Shown: positions 49,265 through 58,146, numbered from the stretch's first letter. The stretch: DNA of 64,000 nt from Streptomyces sp. Je 1-332 (GCF_040730185.1 NZ_CP160402.1:5580001-5644000); one strand, 5' to 3'. The notes: a model not told the origin generated them from the letters alone. Made by a program: numbers and translations.

Positions 49265-50965
49265 ATGGACGCTGACGCCATCGATGAGGGCCGCCGTCGC
49301 TGGCAGGCCCGGTACGACACCGCGAAGAAGCGCGACGCGGATTTCACCACGCTCTCCGGCGACCCGGTCGAGCCGGTCTACGGGCCACGGCCCGGGGACA
49401 CCTATGAGGGCTTCGAGCGGATCGGATGGCCCGGCGAGTACCCCTTCACCCGCGGACTGCACCCCACCGGCTACCGCGGCCGGACCTGGACCATCCGCCA
49501 GTTCGCCGGCTTCGGCAACGCCGAGCAGACGAACGAGCGCTACAAGATGATCCTGGCCAACGGCGGCGGCGGCCTCTCCGTGGCCTTCGACATGCCGACC
49601 CTGATGGGCCGCGACTCCGACGAGCCCCAGTCCCTGGGCGAGGTCGGGCACTGCGGGGTCGCCATCGACTCGGCCGCCGACATGGAGGTCCTGTTCAAGG
49701 ACATCCCGCTCGGTGACGTGACGACGTCGATGACGATCTCCGGACCCGCCGTCCCCGTCTTCTGCATGTATCTCGTCGCCGCCGAGCGGCAGGGCATCGA
49801 CCCGGCCGTCCTGAACGGCACGCTCCAGACGGACATCTTCAAGGAGTACATCGCGCAGAAGGAGTGGCTCTTCCAGCCCGAGCCGCACCTGCGCCTCATC
49901 GGCGACCTGATGGAGCACTGCGCGCGCGACATCCCCGCGTACAAGCCCCTGTCCGTCTCCGGCTACCACATCCGCGAGGCCGGGGCGACGGCCGCGCAGG
50001 AGCTCGCCTACACCCTCGCGGACGGCTTCGGGTACGTCGAGCTGGGGCTGAGCCGCGGCATGGACGTGGACGTCTTCGCGCCCGGCCTGAGCTTCTTCTT
50101 CGACGCGCACCTGGACTTCTTCGAGGAGATCGCCAAGTTCCGCGCCGCCCGCCGCATCTGGGCCCGCTGGATGCGGGACGTGTACGGCGCGCAGACCGAC
50201 AAGGCCCAGTGGCTGCGCTTCCACACGCAGACGGCAGGGGTCTCGCTCACCGCCCAGCAGCCCTACAACAACGTCGTACGCACCGCTGTCGAGGCCCTGT
50301 CCGCGGTCCTCGGCGGCACGAACTCCCTGCACACGAACGCCCTCGACGAGACCCTCGCGCTGCCGAGCGAGCAGGCCGCCGAGATCGCGCTGCGCACGCA
50401 GCAGGTGCTCATGGAGGAGACGGGCGTCGCGAACGTGGCGGACCCCCTTGGCGGCTCCTGGTACGTCGAGCAGCTCACCGACCGCATCGAGGCCGACGCC
50501 GAGAAGATCTTCGAGCAGATCAAGGAGCGGGGGCGCCGCGCCCACCCGGACGGGCAGCACCCGATCGGGCCGATCACCTCGGGCATCCTGCGCGGCATCG
50601 AGGACGGCTGGTTCACCGGTGAGATCGCCGAGTCCGCCTTCCAGTACCAGTCGTCCCTGGAGAAGGGCGACAAGCGTGTCGTGGGCGTCAACGTCCACCA
50701 CGGCTCCGTCACCGGTGACCTGGAGATCCTGCGGGTCTCCCACGAGGTGGAGCGGGAGCAGGTCAAGGTCCTCGGCTCGCGGAAGGCCGCGCGGGACGAC
50801 GCTCGGGTGCGGGCCTCTCTCGACGCCATGCTGGCCGCCGCGCGAGGCGGGGCGAACATGATTCCGCCCATGCTGGAGGCGGTCCGTGCGGAGGCGACCC
50901 TCGGGGAGATCTGTGGGGCCCTGCGGGACGAGTGGGGGATCTACACCGAGCCGCCGGGGTTCTAG
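49265..50965 (+). CDS. icmA: Isobutyryl-CoA mutase large subunit IcmA
   Basis: This 566-residue adenosylcobalamin-dependent mutase subunit interconverts isobutyryl-CoA and n-butyryl-CoA. It has the TIM-barrel substrate domain but no B12-binding domain, as in IcmA, whose small subunit IcmB binds B12. Phe80 (TIRQFAGFG) and Gln198 (YIAQKEW) are the isobutyryl-type residues; methylmalonyl-CoA mutases have Tyr and Arg there. Length matches IcmA. icmB is not in the window. A large palindrome precedes the start. Confidence 0.93.
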   Translation: MDADAIDEGRRRWQARYDTAKKRDADFTTLSGDPVEPVYGPRPGDTYEGFERIGWPGEYPFTRGLHPTGYRGRTWTIRQFAGFGNAEQTNERYKMILANGGGGLSVAFDMPTLMGRDSDEPQSLGEVGHCGVAIDSAADMEVLFKDIPLGDVTTSMTISGPAVPVFCMYLVAAERQGIDPAVLNGTLQTDIFKEYIAQKEWLFQPEPHLRLIGDLMEHCARDIPAYKPLSVSGYHIREAGATAAQELAYTLADGFGYVELGLSRGMDVDVFAPGLSFFFDAHLDFFEEIAKFRAARRIWARWMRDVYGAQTDKAQWLRFHTQTAGVSLTAQQPYNNVVRTAVEALSAVLGGTNSLHTNALDETLALPSEQAAEIALRTQQVLMEETGVANVADPLGGSWYVEQLTDRIEADAEKIFEQIKERGRRAHPDGQHPIGPITSGILRGIEDGWFTGEIAESAFQYQSSLEKGDKRVVGVNVHHGSVTGDLEILRVSHEVEREQVKVLGSRKAARDDARVRASLDAMLAAARGGANMIPPMLEAVRAEATLGEICGALRDEWGIYTEPPGF

Positions 50966-51005
50966 GTCGGGGTCCTTGCGTGTGTCGGGGAGCTGCGGGC
51001 CTGTT

Positions 51006-51053
51006 GTGGCTGGTCGCGCAGTTCCCCGCGCCCCTGAAGGGCCCCTGCGGGGC
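51006..51053. repeat. Family A repeat, copy 3 (inverted)
   Basis: GTGGCTGGTCGCGCAGTTCC continues into CCGCGCCCCTGAAGGGCCCC; its reverse complement matches the element at 6751-6789 over about 35 bases. It lies in the icmA-hydrolase spacer. Confidence 0.7.
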
Positions 51054-51148
51054 CCTCTCGGGGCCCGGCTGAAATTCGTGGGTGTCAGATGCGAGTAGCT
51101 GGGTAGGCACGCGCTCGCGTCAGTCCGTCCTGCCCCTGGAGTCAGCCT

Positions 51149-52249
51149 GTGTCACCCGTGAGCCTGCCCGGCCCCACCCGCACCGCCGTGATCGCCATCG
51201 GAGCCGCGACGCTCACCCTCCTCGGGGCGCTGACGGTGTACGGCTCCGGAGAGGTGAGCGCGAGCCCGCCCGACGAGCCGAAGGTCCAGGACACCTTCGA
51301 CTCGCTCGGCCCCGACGTGCACGCGGCGAAGCTCTCGAACGGGCGGACGGCTCACTACTCCGACACCGGGAACAAGAAGGGCAAGCCCGTCCTGTTCATA
51401 GGCGGCACCGGCACGAGCGCCCGCGCGGCGCACATGACGGACTTCTTCCGCACGACCCGCGAGGACCTGGGCCTTCGCCTCATATCCGTCGAGCGCAACG
51501 GCTTCGGCGACACGGAGTACGACGAGAAGCTCGGCAAGGCCGACTTCGCCGACGACACCCTGGAAGTCCTCGACAAGCTCGGCGTGGACGACGTCAGTGT
51601 GATCGCGATCTCCGGCGGTGGCCCGTACGCCGCTGAGCTCGCCGGGCGCGCCCCCGAGCGGATCTCCGCCCTGCACCTCGCGGCCGCCCTGCCGCCCTAC
51701 GGCACGAAGCCCGCGTACTGCTCGATGTCCGACGACGAGCTCGCCGCCACGGTGAAGGACTCGATCAGGGACCCGCGCAAGTGGTGGGCGTTTCCCGACG
51801 ACAGCCCCGTGAAGTCGATACCGGGCTTCGCCGACACGGCGTACGAGGAAGGCGCCCGCACCTACAACCAGCGCGGCCAGCAGGCGGACCCCGCGCCGCA
51901 GGTGCACGAGCAGAAGCTGTACTGCGGCCGGCCGGGCCCCGACCTGAAGAAGCTCGACGCGCCCGTCTACCTCTACGGCGGCAAGAAGGACACGACCGTG
52001 CCGCCGGCGACCCTCAAGACCTGGCAGGACGAGCTGCCGGGCAAGGCGAAGGTGCGTACCTACGCGGACTCCGGGCACGACGTCCAGTACCGCCACTGGG
52101 ACCAGATCCTGGTCGACCTGGCGGGACACGGTGACCGTACGGTCGTCTGCAAGGGGAAGCACACCCGCGTACTTCCCGCCGACGAGGCCGACCGGCTCCT
52201 CGCCAAGGACAAGGCCACGCTGGGCAGTTGCGCCTGGAAGAACAACTGA
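51149..52249 (+). CDS. Secreted or anchored alpha/beta hydrolase
   Basis: This 366-residue protein has an N-terminal membrane helix or signal (residues 10-35), then an alpha/beta hydrolase fold. The nucleophile elbow is AISGGGPYAAE, the acid is probably in LYGGKKDTTVP, and the His in SGHDVQYRHW. Four Cys in the later half fit an extracellular location. GTG 51149 has GGAG 7 bases upstream. The substrate (ester, peptide or lactone) cannot be told. Confidence 0.85.
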   Translation: MSPVSLPGPTRTAVIAIGAATLTLLGALTVYGSGEVSASPPDEPKVQDTFDSLGPDVHAAKLSNGRTAHYSDTGNKKGKPVLFIGGTGTSARAAHMTDFFRTTREDLGLRLISVERNGFGDTEYDEKLGKADFADDTLEVLDKLGVDDVSVIAISGGGPYAAELAGRAPERISALHLAAALPPYGTKPAYCSMSDDELAATVKDSIRDPRKWWAFPDDSPVKSIPGFADTAYEEGARTYNQRGQQADPAPQVHEQKLYCGRPGPDLKKLDAPVYLYGGKKDTTVPPATLKTWQDELPGKAKVRTYADSGHDVQYRHWDQILVDLAGHGDRTVVCKGKHTRVLPADEADRLLAKDKATLGSCAWKNN

Positions 52250-52263
52250 CCAGCCGCGAGTGA

Positions 52264-53649
52264 TCAGCCGGGCAGCGTCAGCCTGAACAGCGCGCCCCCG
52301 CCCGGCGCCCCCTCCGCCGAGAGCTCCGCCCCGTGCGCGTGGGCGATCTGGCGGGCCATCGCGAGACCGAGGCCCGAACCCGGCAGGGCGCGGGCCTTCT
52401 CCGCGCGGTAGAAGCGGTCGAAGACGTACGGCAGGTCCTCCTCCGCGATGCCGGGGCCGTGGTCGCGGACCGTCAGGGCCGTGGAGGTCAGGGAGACCTC
52501 CACGGGAGTGCCCTGCGGGCTGAACTTGGCCGCGTTGTCCAGGAGGTTGGTGACCAGGCGGGAGAGGCGCGCGGGGACGCCCGGGATGCTCATGCCGTCG
52601 GCGTCCGGCGTCACCTGGAGCGTGAAGGGCACCTGCGGCCAGTGGCCGCGCGCCGCGTCCACGACATGCGTGACCAGGGGCGCGAGCCGCACCTCCTCCA
52701 GGAGCGGCTGCGGCTCCTCGTCGCGGGCCAGCTCGATCAAGTCGTTGACCATGCCGGTGACTTCGCGTAGCTGGCGGGCCAGCGCGCCGGAGGCCCGTTC
52801 GCGCTGTGCGTCGCTCAACCGGTCGGCGCGGGCCAGGAGTTCGGCGTTCGTGCGCAGCGCGGTCAACGGCGTACGCAGCTCGTGCGAGGCGTCGGCGACC
52901 AGACGCCGGCGCGCGGTGACCGACTCCTCCAGCTCGGCCAGCATCGCGTTGAACGAGGCGGCCAGCCGGGTCACTTCGTCCTCGCGGCCCGGCGGCCCCG
53001 GCGGCAGCTCGATGCGGTGGCGGGCGTCACGGGTCGCCGCGATGCGCTCGGCCGTGGCGGTGAGACGCGCGACCGGGGCGAGGCCCGTGCGCGAGACCCA
53101 GTAGCCGCCGAGCCCCGACAGGAGCACCCCGGCGCCGCCCACCGCGGAGAGCAGCCCGGCGGCCTGCCGCACGCCGCGCTCCGCGATGTCGGCGCGCAGG
53201 GCGACCTGGACGGCGTCCCCCTTGCCGTAACTGGTGGTGTACATCCGCGTCGGTCTCCCCTCCAGCGTGAGGCTCGTGTAGTACGGCGTCGCCCGGCCGC
53301 CCGCGACCAGCCGCGTGGACTCCGTGACCGGGAGCAGATAGGGCTTCGACGGATCGTCGGCCGGGTCGGCGGGGACGATCTGCGAGCAGGCGGGGGCGCC
53401 GAGGTAGCGGCACTCGCCCGTGACGACGCCCGGCTCGTTGTCGTAGTGCCGCTGCTGGGCGATGAGGCTCGCCGACTGGGCGAGGTTCTGGTCGAGCTGC
53501 TGGTAGAGCTTGTAGCGGATGACGAGGAACGCGGCCACGCACACCCCGACCGCGACCAGCGCGACGGCTGCCGCGGCGGCGAGCGCGAGCCGCGTGCGCA
53601 GCGGCCGCCTGCGCCGCCACCGGGCGCCGAGCCTGCGCCGGGCGCTCAC
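52264..53649 (-). CDS. Sensor histidine kinase, OmpR partner
   Basis: This 461-residue kinase has an N-terminal basic stretch, helices at about 24-46 and 165-185, an extracellular domain with two Cys ([13 protein letters not shown]), HAMP, HisKA ([18 protein letters not shown]) and an ATPase domain ([29 protein letters not shown]). GTG 53649 overlaps the regulator stop; the open frame further upstream is in the regulator's shadow. It resembles MprB/TcrY-type envelope sensors. Confidence 0.92.
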   Translation of the reverse strand: MSARRRLGARWRRRRPLRTRLALAAAAAVALVAVGVCVAAFLVIRYKLYQQLDQNLAQSASLIAQQRHYDNEPGVVTGECRYLGAPACSQIVPADPADDPSKPYLLPVTESTRLVAGGRATPYYTSLTLEGRPTRMYTTSYGKGDAVQVALRADIAERGVRQAAGLLSAVGGAGVLLSGLGGYWVSRTGLAPVARLTATAERIAATRDARHRIELPPGPPGREDEVTRLAASFNAMLAELEESVTARRRLVADASHELRTPLTALRTNAELLARADRLSDAQRERASGALARQLREVTGMVNDLIELARDEEPQPLLEEVRLAPLVTHVVDAARGHWPQVPFTLQVTPDADGMSIPGVPARLSRLVTNLLDNAAKFSPQGTPVEVSLTSTALTVRDHGPGIAEEDLPYVFDRFYRAEKARALPGSGLGLAMARQIAHAHGAELSAEGAPGGGALFRLTLPG

Positions 53650-54383
53650 GGGCTGCCCAGCCGGTAGCCGACGCCGTGCACCGTGTGCACCAGGCGCGGT
53701 TCGCCGCCCGACTCCAGCTTGCGGCGCAGATAACCGACGTACACGGCTAGGGAGTTGGAGTCCGGGCCGAAGTCGCGCCCCCAGACCGACTCCTGGATGA
53801 GCTCGCGCGGGAGCACCTGCCCCGCGTTGCGCATGAGCAGTTCGAGCAGGGCGGCCTCGGTGCGGCTGAACTCGACCGTGCGGTGGCCGCGGCGGCCGGT
53901 GCGGGTCGACGGGTCGAGGACGAGATCGCCGTACGCGAGGCCGTCGCCCTCGGCGGCGGAGTGCTGCTCCGGTGCGGCGCGGCGCAGCAAGGCGCGGACG
54001 CGGGCGACGAGTTCGTCCAGGGCGAAGGGCTTCACCAGGTAGTCGTCGGCGCCCGCGTCGAGGCCGTCGACGCGCTCGCTCACCGAGCCGAGGGCGGTCA
54101 GGACCAGGACCGGGGTGCGGTCGCCCGCGGCGCGCAGCTGGCGGCAGACGGCGAGGCCGTCGAGGACCGGCATCATCACGTCGAGGACCAGCAGGTCGGG
54201 CTCCCAGCGGGCCACCGCCGAGAGCGCGCGCTGCCCGTCGGGGGCGCCGCGCACCAGGTGGCCCTCGATCGTGAGGCCGTCCTCCACCGCCGCACGGACC
54301 TCGGGGTCGTCGTCGACGACCAGGATCTTGGCCGGCGGTGGGCCGCCGGTCACGGGTGGGCCCGGCCTGCTCGTGAAGCTCAT
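53646..54383 (-). CDS. OmpR-family response regulator
   Basis: This 245-residue regulator has a receiver domain (LLVLDVMMPVLDG, DDYLVKPF) and a winged-helix domain (residues 150-245; ELIQESVWGRDFGPDSNS). It is upstream of and coupled to its kinase gene. The 64-bp spacer to the divergent MurG-like gene contains an 11-bp direct repeat (CTCTTA at 54406 and 54417) suitable as its own binding site. Confidence 0.92.
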   Translation of the reverse strand: MSFTSRPGPPVTGGPPPAKILVVDDDPEVRAAVEDGLTIEGHLVRGAPDGQRALSAVARWEPDLLVLDVMMPVLDGLAVCRQLRAAGDRTPVLVLTALGSVSERVDGLDAGADDYLVKPFALDELVARVRALLRRAAPEQHSAAEGDGLAYGDLVLDPSTRTGRRGHRTVEFSRTEAALLELLMRNAGQVLPRELIQESVWGRDFGPDSNSLAVYVGYLRRKLESGGEPRLVHTVHGVGYRLGSP

Positions 54384-54405
54384 GGACCCACGGTGCCAAA
54401 CGCGG

Positions 54406-54427
54406 CTCTTAAAACCCTCTTAGACCT
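54406..54427. promoter_or_regulatory. 11-bp direct repeat between regulator and MurG-like gene
   Basis: CTCTTAAAACC (54406-54416) and CTCTTAGACCT (54417-54427) form a tandem repeat with the 11-bp period used by OmpR-type regulators. It may control both divergent genes. Confidence 0.5.
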
Positions 54428-54447
54428 GCTCGTGATGCTCCATTGCC

Positions 54448-55644
54448 ATGCGAACACCCGATATGCGATACCCCGAGTCAGGAGTCCCGGCGGGCGGCCG
54501 GGCCCCTCTCTCCGTCGTCATCGGCGCGGGCGGCACCGGTGGACACATCTATCCCGGGCTCGCCCTCGCCGACGCCCTGCGCCGAGCCGTACCGGGCGCG
54601 GTCGTCTCCTTCGTCGGTACGGAACGGGGCCTGGAGACCCGGCTGATACCGGACGCCGGATACCGCCTCCACACCGTCGACATGATCCCGTTCGACCCCT
54701 CGCTCGGTGCCAAGCGCTTCCTCCTGCCCGCGGCCCTGGTGAAGTCCGGCGCCCAGTGCCGGGCGATCCTTCGTGAGCAGGGCGCGCAGGTCGCGGTCGG
54801 GATGGGCGGCTACCCCAGCGCCCCCGTCATCGTCGGCGCCCGCATGGCGGGGCTGCCCAGCCTGATCCACGAGTCCAACGCCGTGCCGGGCCGGGCCAAC
54901 CGCTTCGCGGCCCGCCTCACCCCGAACATCGCCGTCGCCTTCGACCGCAGCCGGGAGCATCTGCCGGGCGGCGAGCGCGCCTACACCACCGGGATGCCCA
55001 TCGCGGCGCCGCTCGCCGCGCTCGACCGGGGGGCGCTGCGGGCCGAGGCGCGGCGGGAGTACGGGGTGCCGGACGCGGCCCGCATGCTGCTGTTCAACGG
55101 CGGCAGCCTGGGGGCCGCCAGGCTGACCGAGGCGGCCGTGGGGCTCGCGGCGCGCTGGCGGCACCGCGGCGACGTACAGCTCCTGATCAAGACGGGTCCC
55201 GCCGCGCTCGACGAGACGCGGCGCCGCCTGACGGAGGCGGGCGTGGAGGGCATCGCCCGCGCCGTGCCCTACCTCGACCGGATGGACCTCGCGTACGCCG
55301 CCGCCGATCTGGTCGTCTGCCGCGCCGGTTCGGCGACCGTCGCCGAACTCGCCGCGACTGGGGTCCCCGCGGTCCTCGTGCCCTATCCGCACGCGCCCGG
55401 CGACCACCAGACGCACAACGCGCGGGTCCTCTCCGACGCGGGCGCGGGTCTCTTGCTGCCCGACGGCGAGACGACGGCCGCGCGGCTCGCGGAGCTCGTC
55501 GGCCCGCTGCTCGCCGATCCGGCGCGGCTCGCCGCGATGAGCGGGGCGGCCGATCCGGGCCCGCACGCGCGAGCCGCCGACCTCCTCGCCGAGCGGGTCA
55601 TCCACCTCACCCACCACCACACACAGCACTTGGAGTACGCATGA
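54448..55644 (+). CDS. MurG-like glycosyltransferase (GT28)
   Basis: This 398-residue protein is a paralogue of MurG. It has the N-terminal GAGGTGGHIYPGLALA, the GMGGYPSAP loop, and in the C-terminal domain FNGGSLGAARL and CRAGSATVAELAATGVPAVLVPYPHA. The real murG lies in the division cluster elsewhere, so this copy may glycosylate another lipid or a specialised product. ATG 54448 (alternative ATG 54463) is used. The stop overlaps the next gene by ATGA. Confidence 0.88.
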   Translation: MRTPDMRYPESGVPAGGRAPLSVVIGAGGTGGHIYPGLALADALRRAVPGAVVSFVGTERGLETRLIPDAGYRLHTVDMIPFDPSLGAKRFLLPAALVKSGAQCRAILREQGAQVAVGMGGYPSAPVIVGARMAGLPSLIHESNAVPGRANRFAARLTPNIAVAFDRSREHLPGGERAYTTGMPIAAPLAALDRGALRAEARREYGVPDAARMLLFNGGSLGAARLTEAAVGLAARWRHRGDVQLLIKTGPAALDETRRRLTEAGVEGIARAVPYLDRMDLAYAAADLVVCRAGSATVAELAATGVPAVLVPYPHAPGDHQTHNARVLSDAGAGLLLPDGETTAARLAELVGPLLADPARLAAMSGAADPGPHARAADLLAERVIHLTHHHTQHLEYA

Positions 55645-56660
55645 GCAGCACAGATGTCACCGTGGACACCCCCTTCAGCTGGGCCGGCCGCACGGTCCTT
55701 GTCACCGGGGCGGAGGGCTTCATCGGCTCGACGCTCGTGGACCTGCTCCTCGAACAGGGCGCGAAGGTCCGCGCTTTCGTGCACTACAAGCCGTACGCGG
55801 AGAAGGGTCACCTCGCGCATCTGCTGGGGGACCCGCGGGTCGAGATGCTCGCGGGCGACGTCCGGGACGCGGGGCGCGTGATGGACGCGGTCGAGGGCTG
55901 CGACACCGTCTTCCACCTGGCCGCGCTGATCGGCATCCCGTACTCGTACGACTCCCCGGGGGCGTACGTCCAGACGAACGTCGTCGGCACGGAGAACGTG
56001 GCCGAGGCGTGCAGGCGGCACTCGGTGCGGCGGCTCGTCCACACCTCCACCAGCGAGGTCTACGGGACCGCGCTGACCGCCCCCATCAGCGAGTCCCACC
56101 CCCTCCAGCCCCAGTCCCCGTACTCGGCCTCGAAGATCGGCGCCGACATGATGGCGCTCTCGCACTGGCACGCCTTCGAGCTGCCGGTGACGGTGGTCCG
56201 CCCCTTCAACACCTACGGCCCGCGGCAGTCGGCCCGCGCGGTGATCCCCACGATCCTGGCCCAACTGCACTCCGGCGCAAGGGAGATCAAGCTGGGCTCG
56301 CTGACTCCGACACGGGACTTCACGTACGTGACGGACACCGCGCGCGGCTTCATGGCGCTGGCACGGTGCGACGCGGCCGTCGGCCACGCGGTGAATCTCG
56401 GGGTGGGCCAGGAGATCTCGATCGGTGACCTGGCGCGGGAGCTGATCGAGGCGTCCGGGCGCGAGGCGAAGGTGGTCGTCGACCCGTCCCGCCTGCGCCC
56501 TTCGGGCAGCGAGGTCCAGCGGCTGCTCTCGGACAACTCCCGGGCGAGGGAGTGGGCGGGGTGGGCTCCGGAGGTTTCCCTGCCGGAGGGCCTGAAGCGG
56601 ACCTCGGAGTGGGTCGCCGAGAACCTCCGCCTCTTCGCCCCGGACCGCTACCAGGTCTGA
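55641..56660 (+). CDS. NAD-dependent nucleotide-sugar epimerase/dehydratase
   Basis: This 339-residue short-chain-type enzyme has the Rossmann motif VTGAEGFIGSTLVD, the STSEVYG segment, and the catalytic YSASK. It resembles UDP-glucose epimerases and GDP-mannose dehydratases. ATGA overlap couples it to the MurG-like gene, so it probably makes that enzyme's sugar donor or modifies it. Specificity is not readable. Confidence 0.9.
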   Translation: MSSTDVTVDTPFSWAGRTVLVTGAEGFIGSTLVDLLLEQGAKVRAFVHYKPYAEKGHLAHLLGDPRVEMLAGDVRDAGRVMDAVEGCDTVFHLAALIGIPYSYDSPGAYVQTNVVGTENVAEACRRHSVRRLVHTSTSEVYGTALTAPISESHPLQPQSPYSASKIGADMMALSHWHAFELPVTVVRPFNTYGPRQSARAVIPTILAQLHSGAREIKLGSLTPTRDFTYVTDTARGFMALARCDAAVGHAVNLGVGQEISIGDLARELIEASGREAKVVVDPSRLRPSGSEVQRLLSDNSRAREWAGWAPEVSLPEGLKRTSEWVAENLRLFAPDRYQV

Positions 56661-56695
56661 GTCGTCGCCTGGGGCGGCCTTGACGGCGCCCGTGG

Positions 56696-56712
56696 CCGCC
56701 GCTTCGCGGCGG
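56696..56712. repeat. Isolated family B palindrome
   Basis: CCGCCGCTTCGCGGCGG, a perfect GC palindrome without the C-rich second module, lies 35 bases past the epimerase stop and may help termination. Confidence 0.65.
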
Positions 56713-56814
56713 GGGCTTGCCGGTTGAGCCGGCTCGGGGGCGCGTCCCGCTCTTGCGTCCGCTGCGCGGGCTGCCCTTTCCGGTGCGCCGGGTTGCCGGT
56801 CGTGCACTGCTTTC

Positions 56815-57147
56815 CGCCCGCTTCGCGGCGGATGTTTCCCGCCCACCCGCCCGATTGCCCCGGATCGTGCGCTGGGCGTTTTTGGCTGACCGCTTCGCTG
56901 TGGGTTTCAATTCGCCGCTTCGCGGCGGTTTTTCCCCACCCACCCACCCGATTACCCGGCGGTGCATGGGCGGGTGGGGCCGAGCCGTGATCGTCGCGGG
57001 TGTACGGCGGGGTGAACGGGTGGGTGGGTGGGGGATATCCGCCGCGAAGCGGCGGGCTTGGGGCGGCGCCACACGAGCCGTGGTCATGGCGGAGATGCTG
57101 CGGGGTGAACGGGTGGGTGGGAGGGGGCATCCGCCGCGCAGCGGCGG
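56815..57147. repeat. Cluster of four family B repeats in opposed orientation
   Basis: Two plus-oriented units (palindrome 56815-56831 with C-rich 56838-56853; palindrome 56913-56928 with C-rich 56934-56950) face two inverted units (57017-57055 and 57110-57147). Each is the palindrome CCGCCGCTTCGCGGCGG or its variant plus a CCCRCCCACCCRCCCG tract about 6-9 bases away. They fill the 631-bp epimerase-TetR spacer (56661-57291), in which no gene is supported. Confidence 0.85.
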
Positions 57148-57159
57148 TTCTGCTTTCAC

Positions 57160-57272
57160 CCAGCGCCAGCGTCCGGGCAGGGAGCCGTCCCACCCGCAGC
57201 CGCAGGGCAGGGGCACCCCCAGCCCCAGCCGCAGGGCAGGGAGCCGTCCCAGCCAGCGCCAGCGTCCGGGCA
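57160..57272. repeat. Interleaved direct repeats near the TetR gene end
   Basis: AGCGCCAGCGTCCGGGCA (about 57161-57180 and 57255-57272), GCAGGGAGCCGTCCCA (57177 and 57236) and AGCCGCAGGGCAGGG (57198 and 57227) are each present twice within about 110 bp, showing local duplication. Confidence 0.7.
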
Positions 57273-57291
57273 CCGGCAGTGCCGGGCCCGC

Positions 57292-57939
57292 TCAGGGGCT
57301 GGTGGAGGCCCCGGGGCCAGTTGTCGCCGCCAGGCCCCCCAGGAGCAACAGCGTGAAGCGGTGGGCCCAGGCCTCGTCCACCGGTTCCGCGCTGACCAGG
57401 GCGCGGTGGACCACCGCGCCCGCGATCACGTCGAAGATGAGGTCCGCGGTGCGGCCGGCCGCCGCGGGGTCGGGCTCCGCGGGGAGTTCCCCCCGCTCCT
57501 GTGCCCGCTTACGCCCCGCGAGGACCAACCGCTTCTGGCGGTCCACGATCGACGTACGGATCCGCTCCCGCAGCGGCTCGTCCGTCGTCGACTCGGCCAC
57601 CACCGCCATCAGCGCGGTCTTCGTCTCGGGACGGCCGAGCAGCGCCGCGAACTGGAGCACCACACCCTCGATGTCCGCGGCCAGGCTGCCGCGGTCCGGC
57701 AGCTCCAGCTCGTCGAACAGTTCCGCCACCGCGTCCACGACCAGCTCGCTCTTGCCCGCCCAGCGCCGGTAGAGGGTCGTCTTGGCGACGCCCGCACGCG
57801 TGGCGACGTCGCCCAGGGTCAGCTTGGACCAGCCCAGCTCGACCAGGGCCTGACGGGTCGACTCCAGGATCGCGGTGTCCGCCGCTGCGTTGCGGGGGCG
57901 GCCGCCGGTGCGGGCGGGTGCGGGGATGCGGCTCTGCAT
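57292..57939 (-). CDS. TetR-family repressor
   Basis: This 215-residue regulator has an N-terminal helix-turn-helix (LGDVATRAGVAKTTLYRRWAGKSEL) and a C-terminal TetR_C domain. ATG 57939 is preceded by TATGGT (complement of 57946-57951) with 6 bases between, indicating a leaderless transcript. A near-perfect palindrome overlaps that -10 box, so autorepression is likely. No clear target gene is adjacent; the thioredoxin-like gene is the nearest divergent one. Confidence 0.88.
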   Translation of the reverse strand: MQSRIPAPARTGGRPRNAAADTAILESTRQALVELGWSKLTLGDVATRAGVAKTTLYRRWAGKSELVVDAVAELFDELELPDRGSLAADIEGVVLQFAALLGRPETKTALMAVVAESTTDEPLRERIRTSIVDRQKRLVLAGRKRAQERGELPAEPDPAAAGRTADLIFDVIAGAVVHRALVSAEPVDEAWAHRFTLLLLGGLAATTGPGASTSP

Positions 57940-57945
57940 CCCGTG

Positions 57946-57961
57946 ACCATACCGGCCAGTA
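57946..57961 (-). promoter_or_regulatory. TetR promoter and probable autoregulatory operator
   Basis: The -10 box TATGGT (57951-57946, minus strand) overlaps TACCGGCCAGTA (57950-57961), a 12-bp palindrome with one mismatched pair. A looser outer symmetry CCAT...ATGG extends it to about 23 bp. Confidence 0.55.
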
Positions 57962-57983
57962 CGGCATGGGTCGGATCGGTGGT

Positions 57984-58029
57984 GAGTGAGGCAGATGACG
58001 CGTGAGAGATGGCGAGTGAGGCAGATCAC
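57984..58029. repeat. 16-bp direct repeat upstream of the TetR gene
   Basis: GAGTGAGGCAGATGAC (57984-57999) recurs as GAGTGAGGCAGATCAC (58014-58029), 30 bp apart. Confidence 0.6.
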
Positions 58030-58090
58030 CGAAGTTCGCGCCGGCCCGCCGTCCACACATCGGCGCAGGGCAGTTACGCTACGAGTCGTA

Positions 58091-58146
58091 GCGAAAGAGA
58101 AGTGGGCGAGATGAACGGCAACTCCTCGGCGCCCACTTTCTTTCGC
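58091..58146. other. Long imperfect hairpin upstream of the thioredoxin-TPR gene
   Basis: GCGAAAGAGAAGTGGGCG (58091-58108) pairs, with one bulge, with CGCCCACTTTCTTTCGC (58130-58146). A 14-codon frame (ATG 58111 to TGA 58153) lies mostly in the loop and its stop overlaps ATG 58152. It may be an attenuator or a terminator for the minus strand. Confidence 0.4.
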
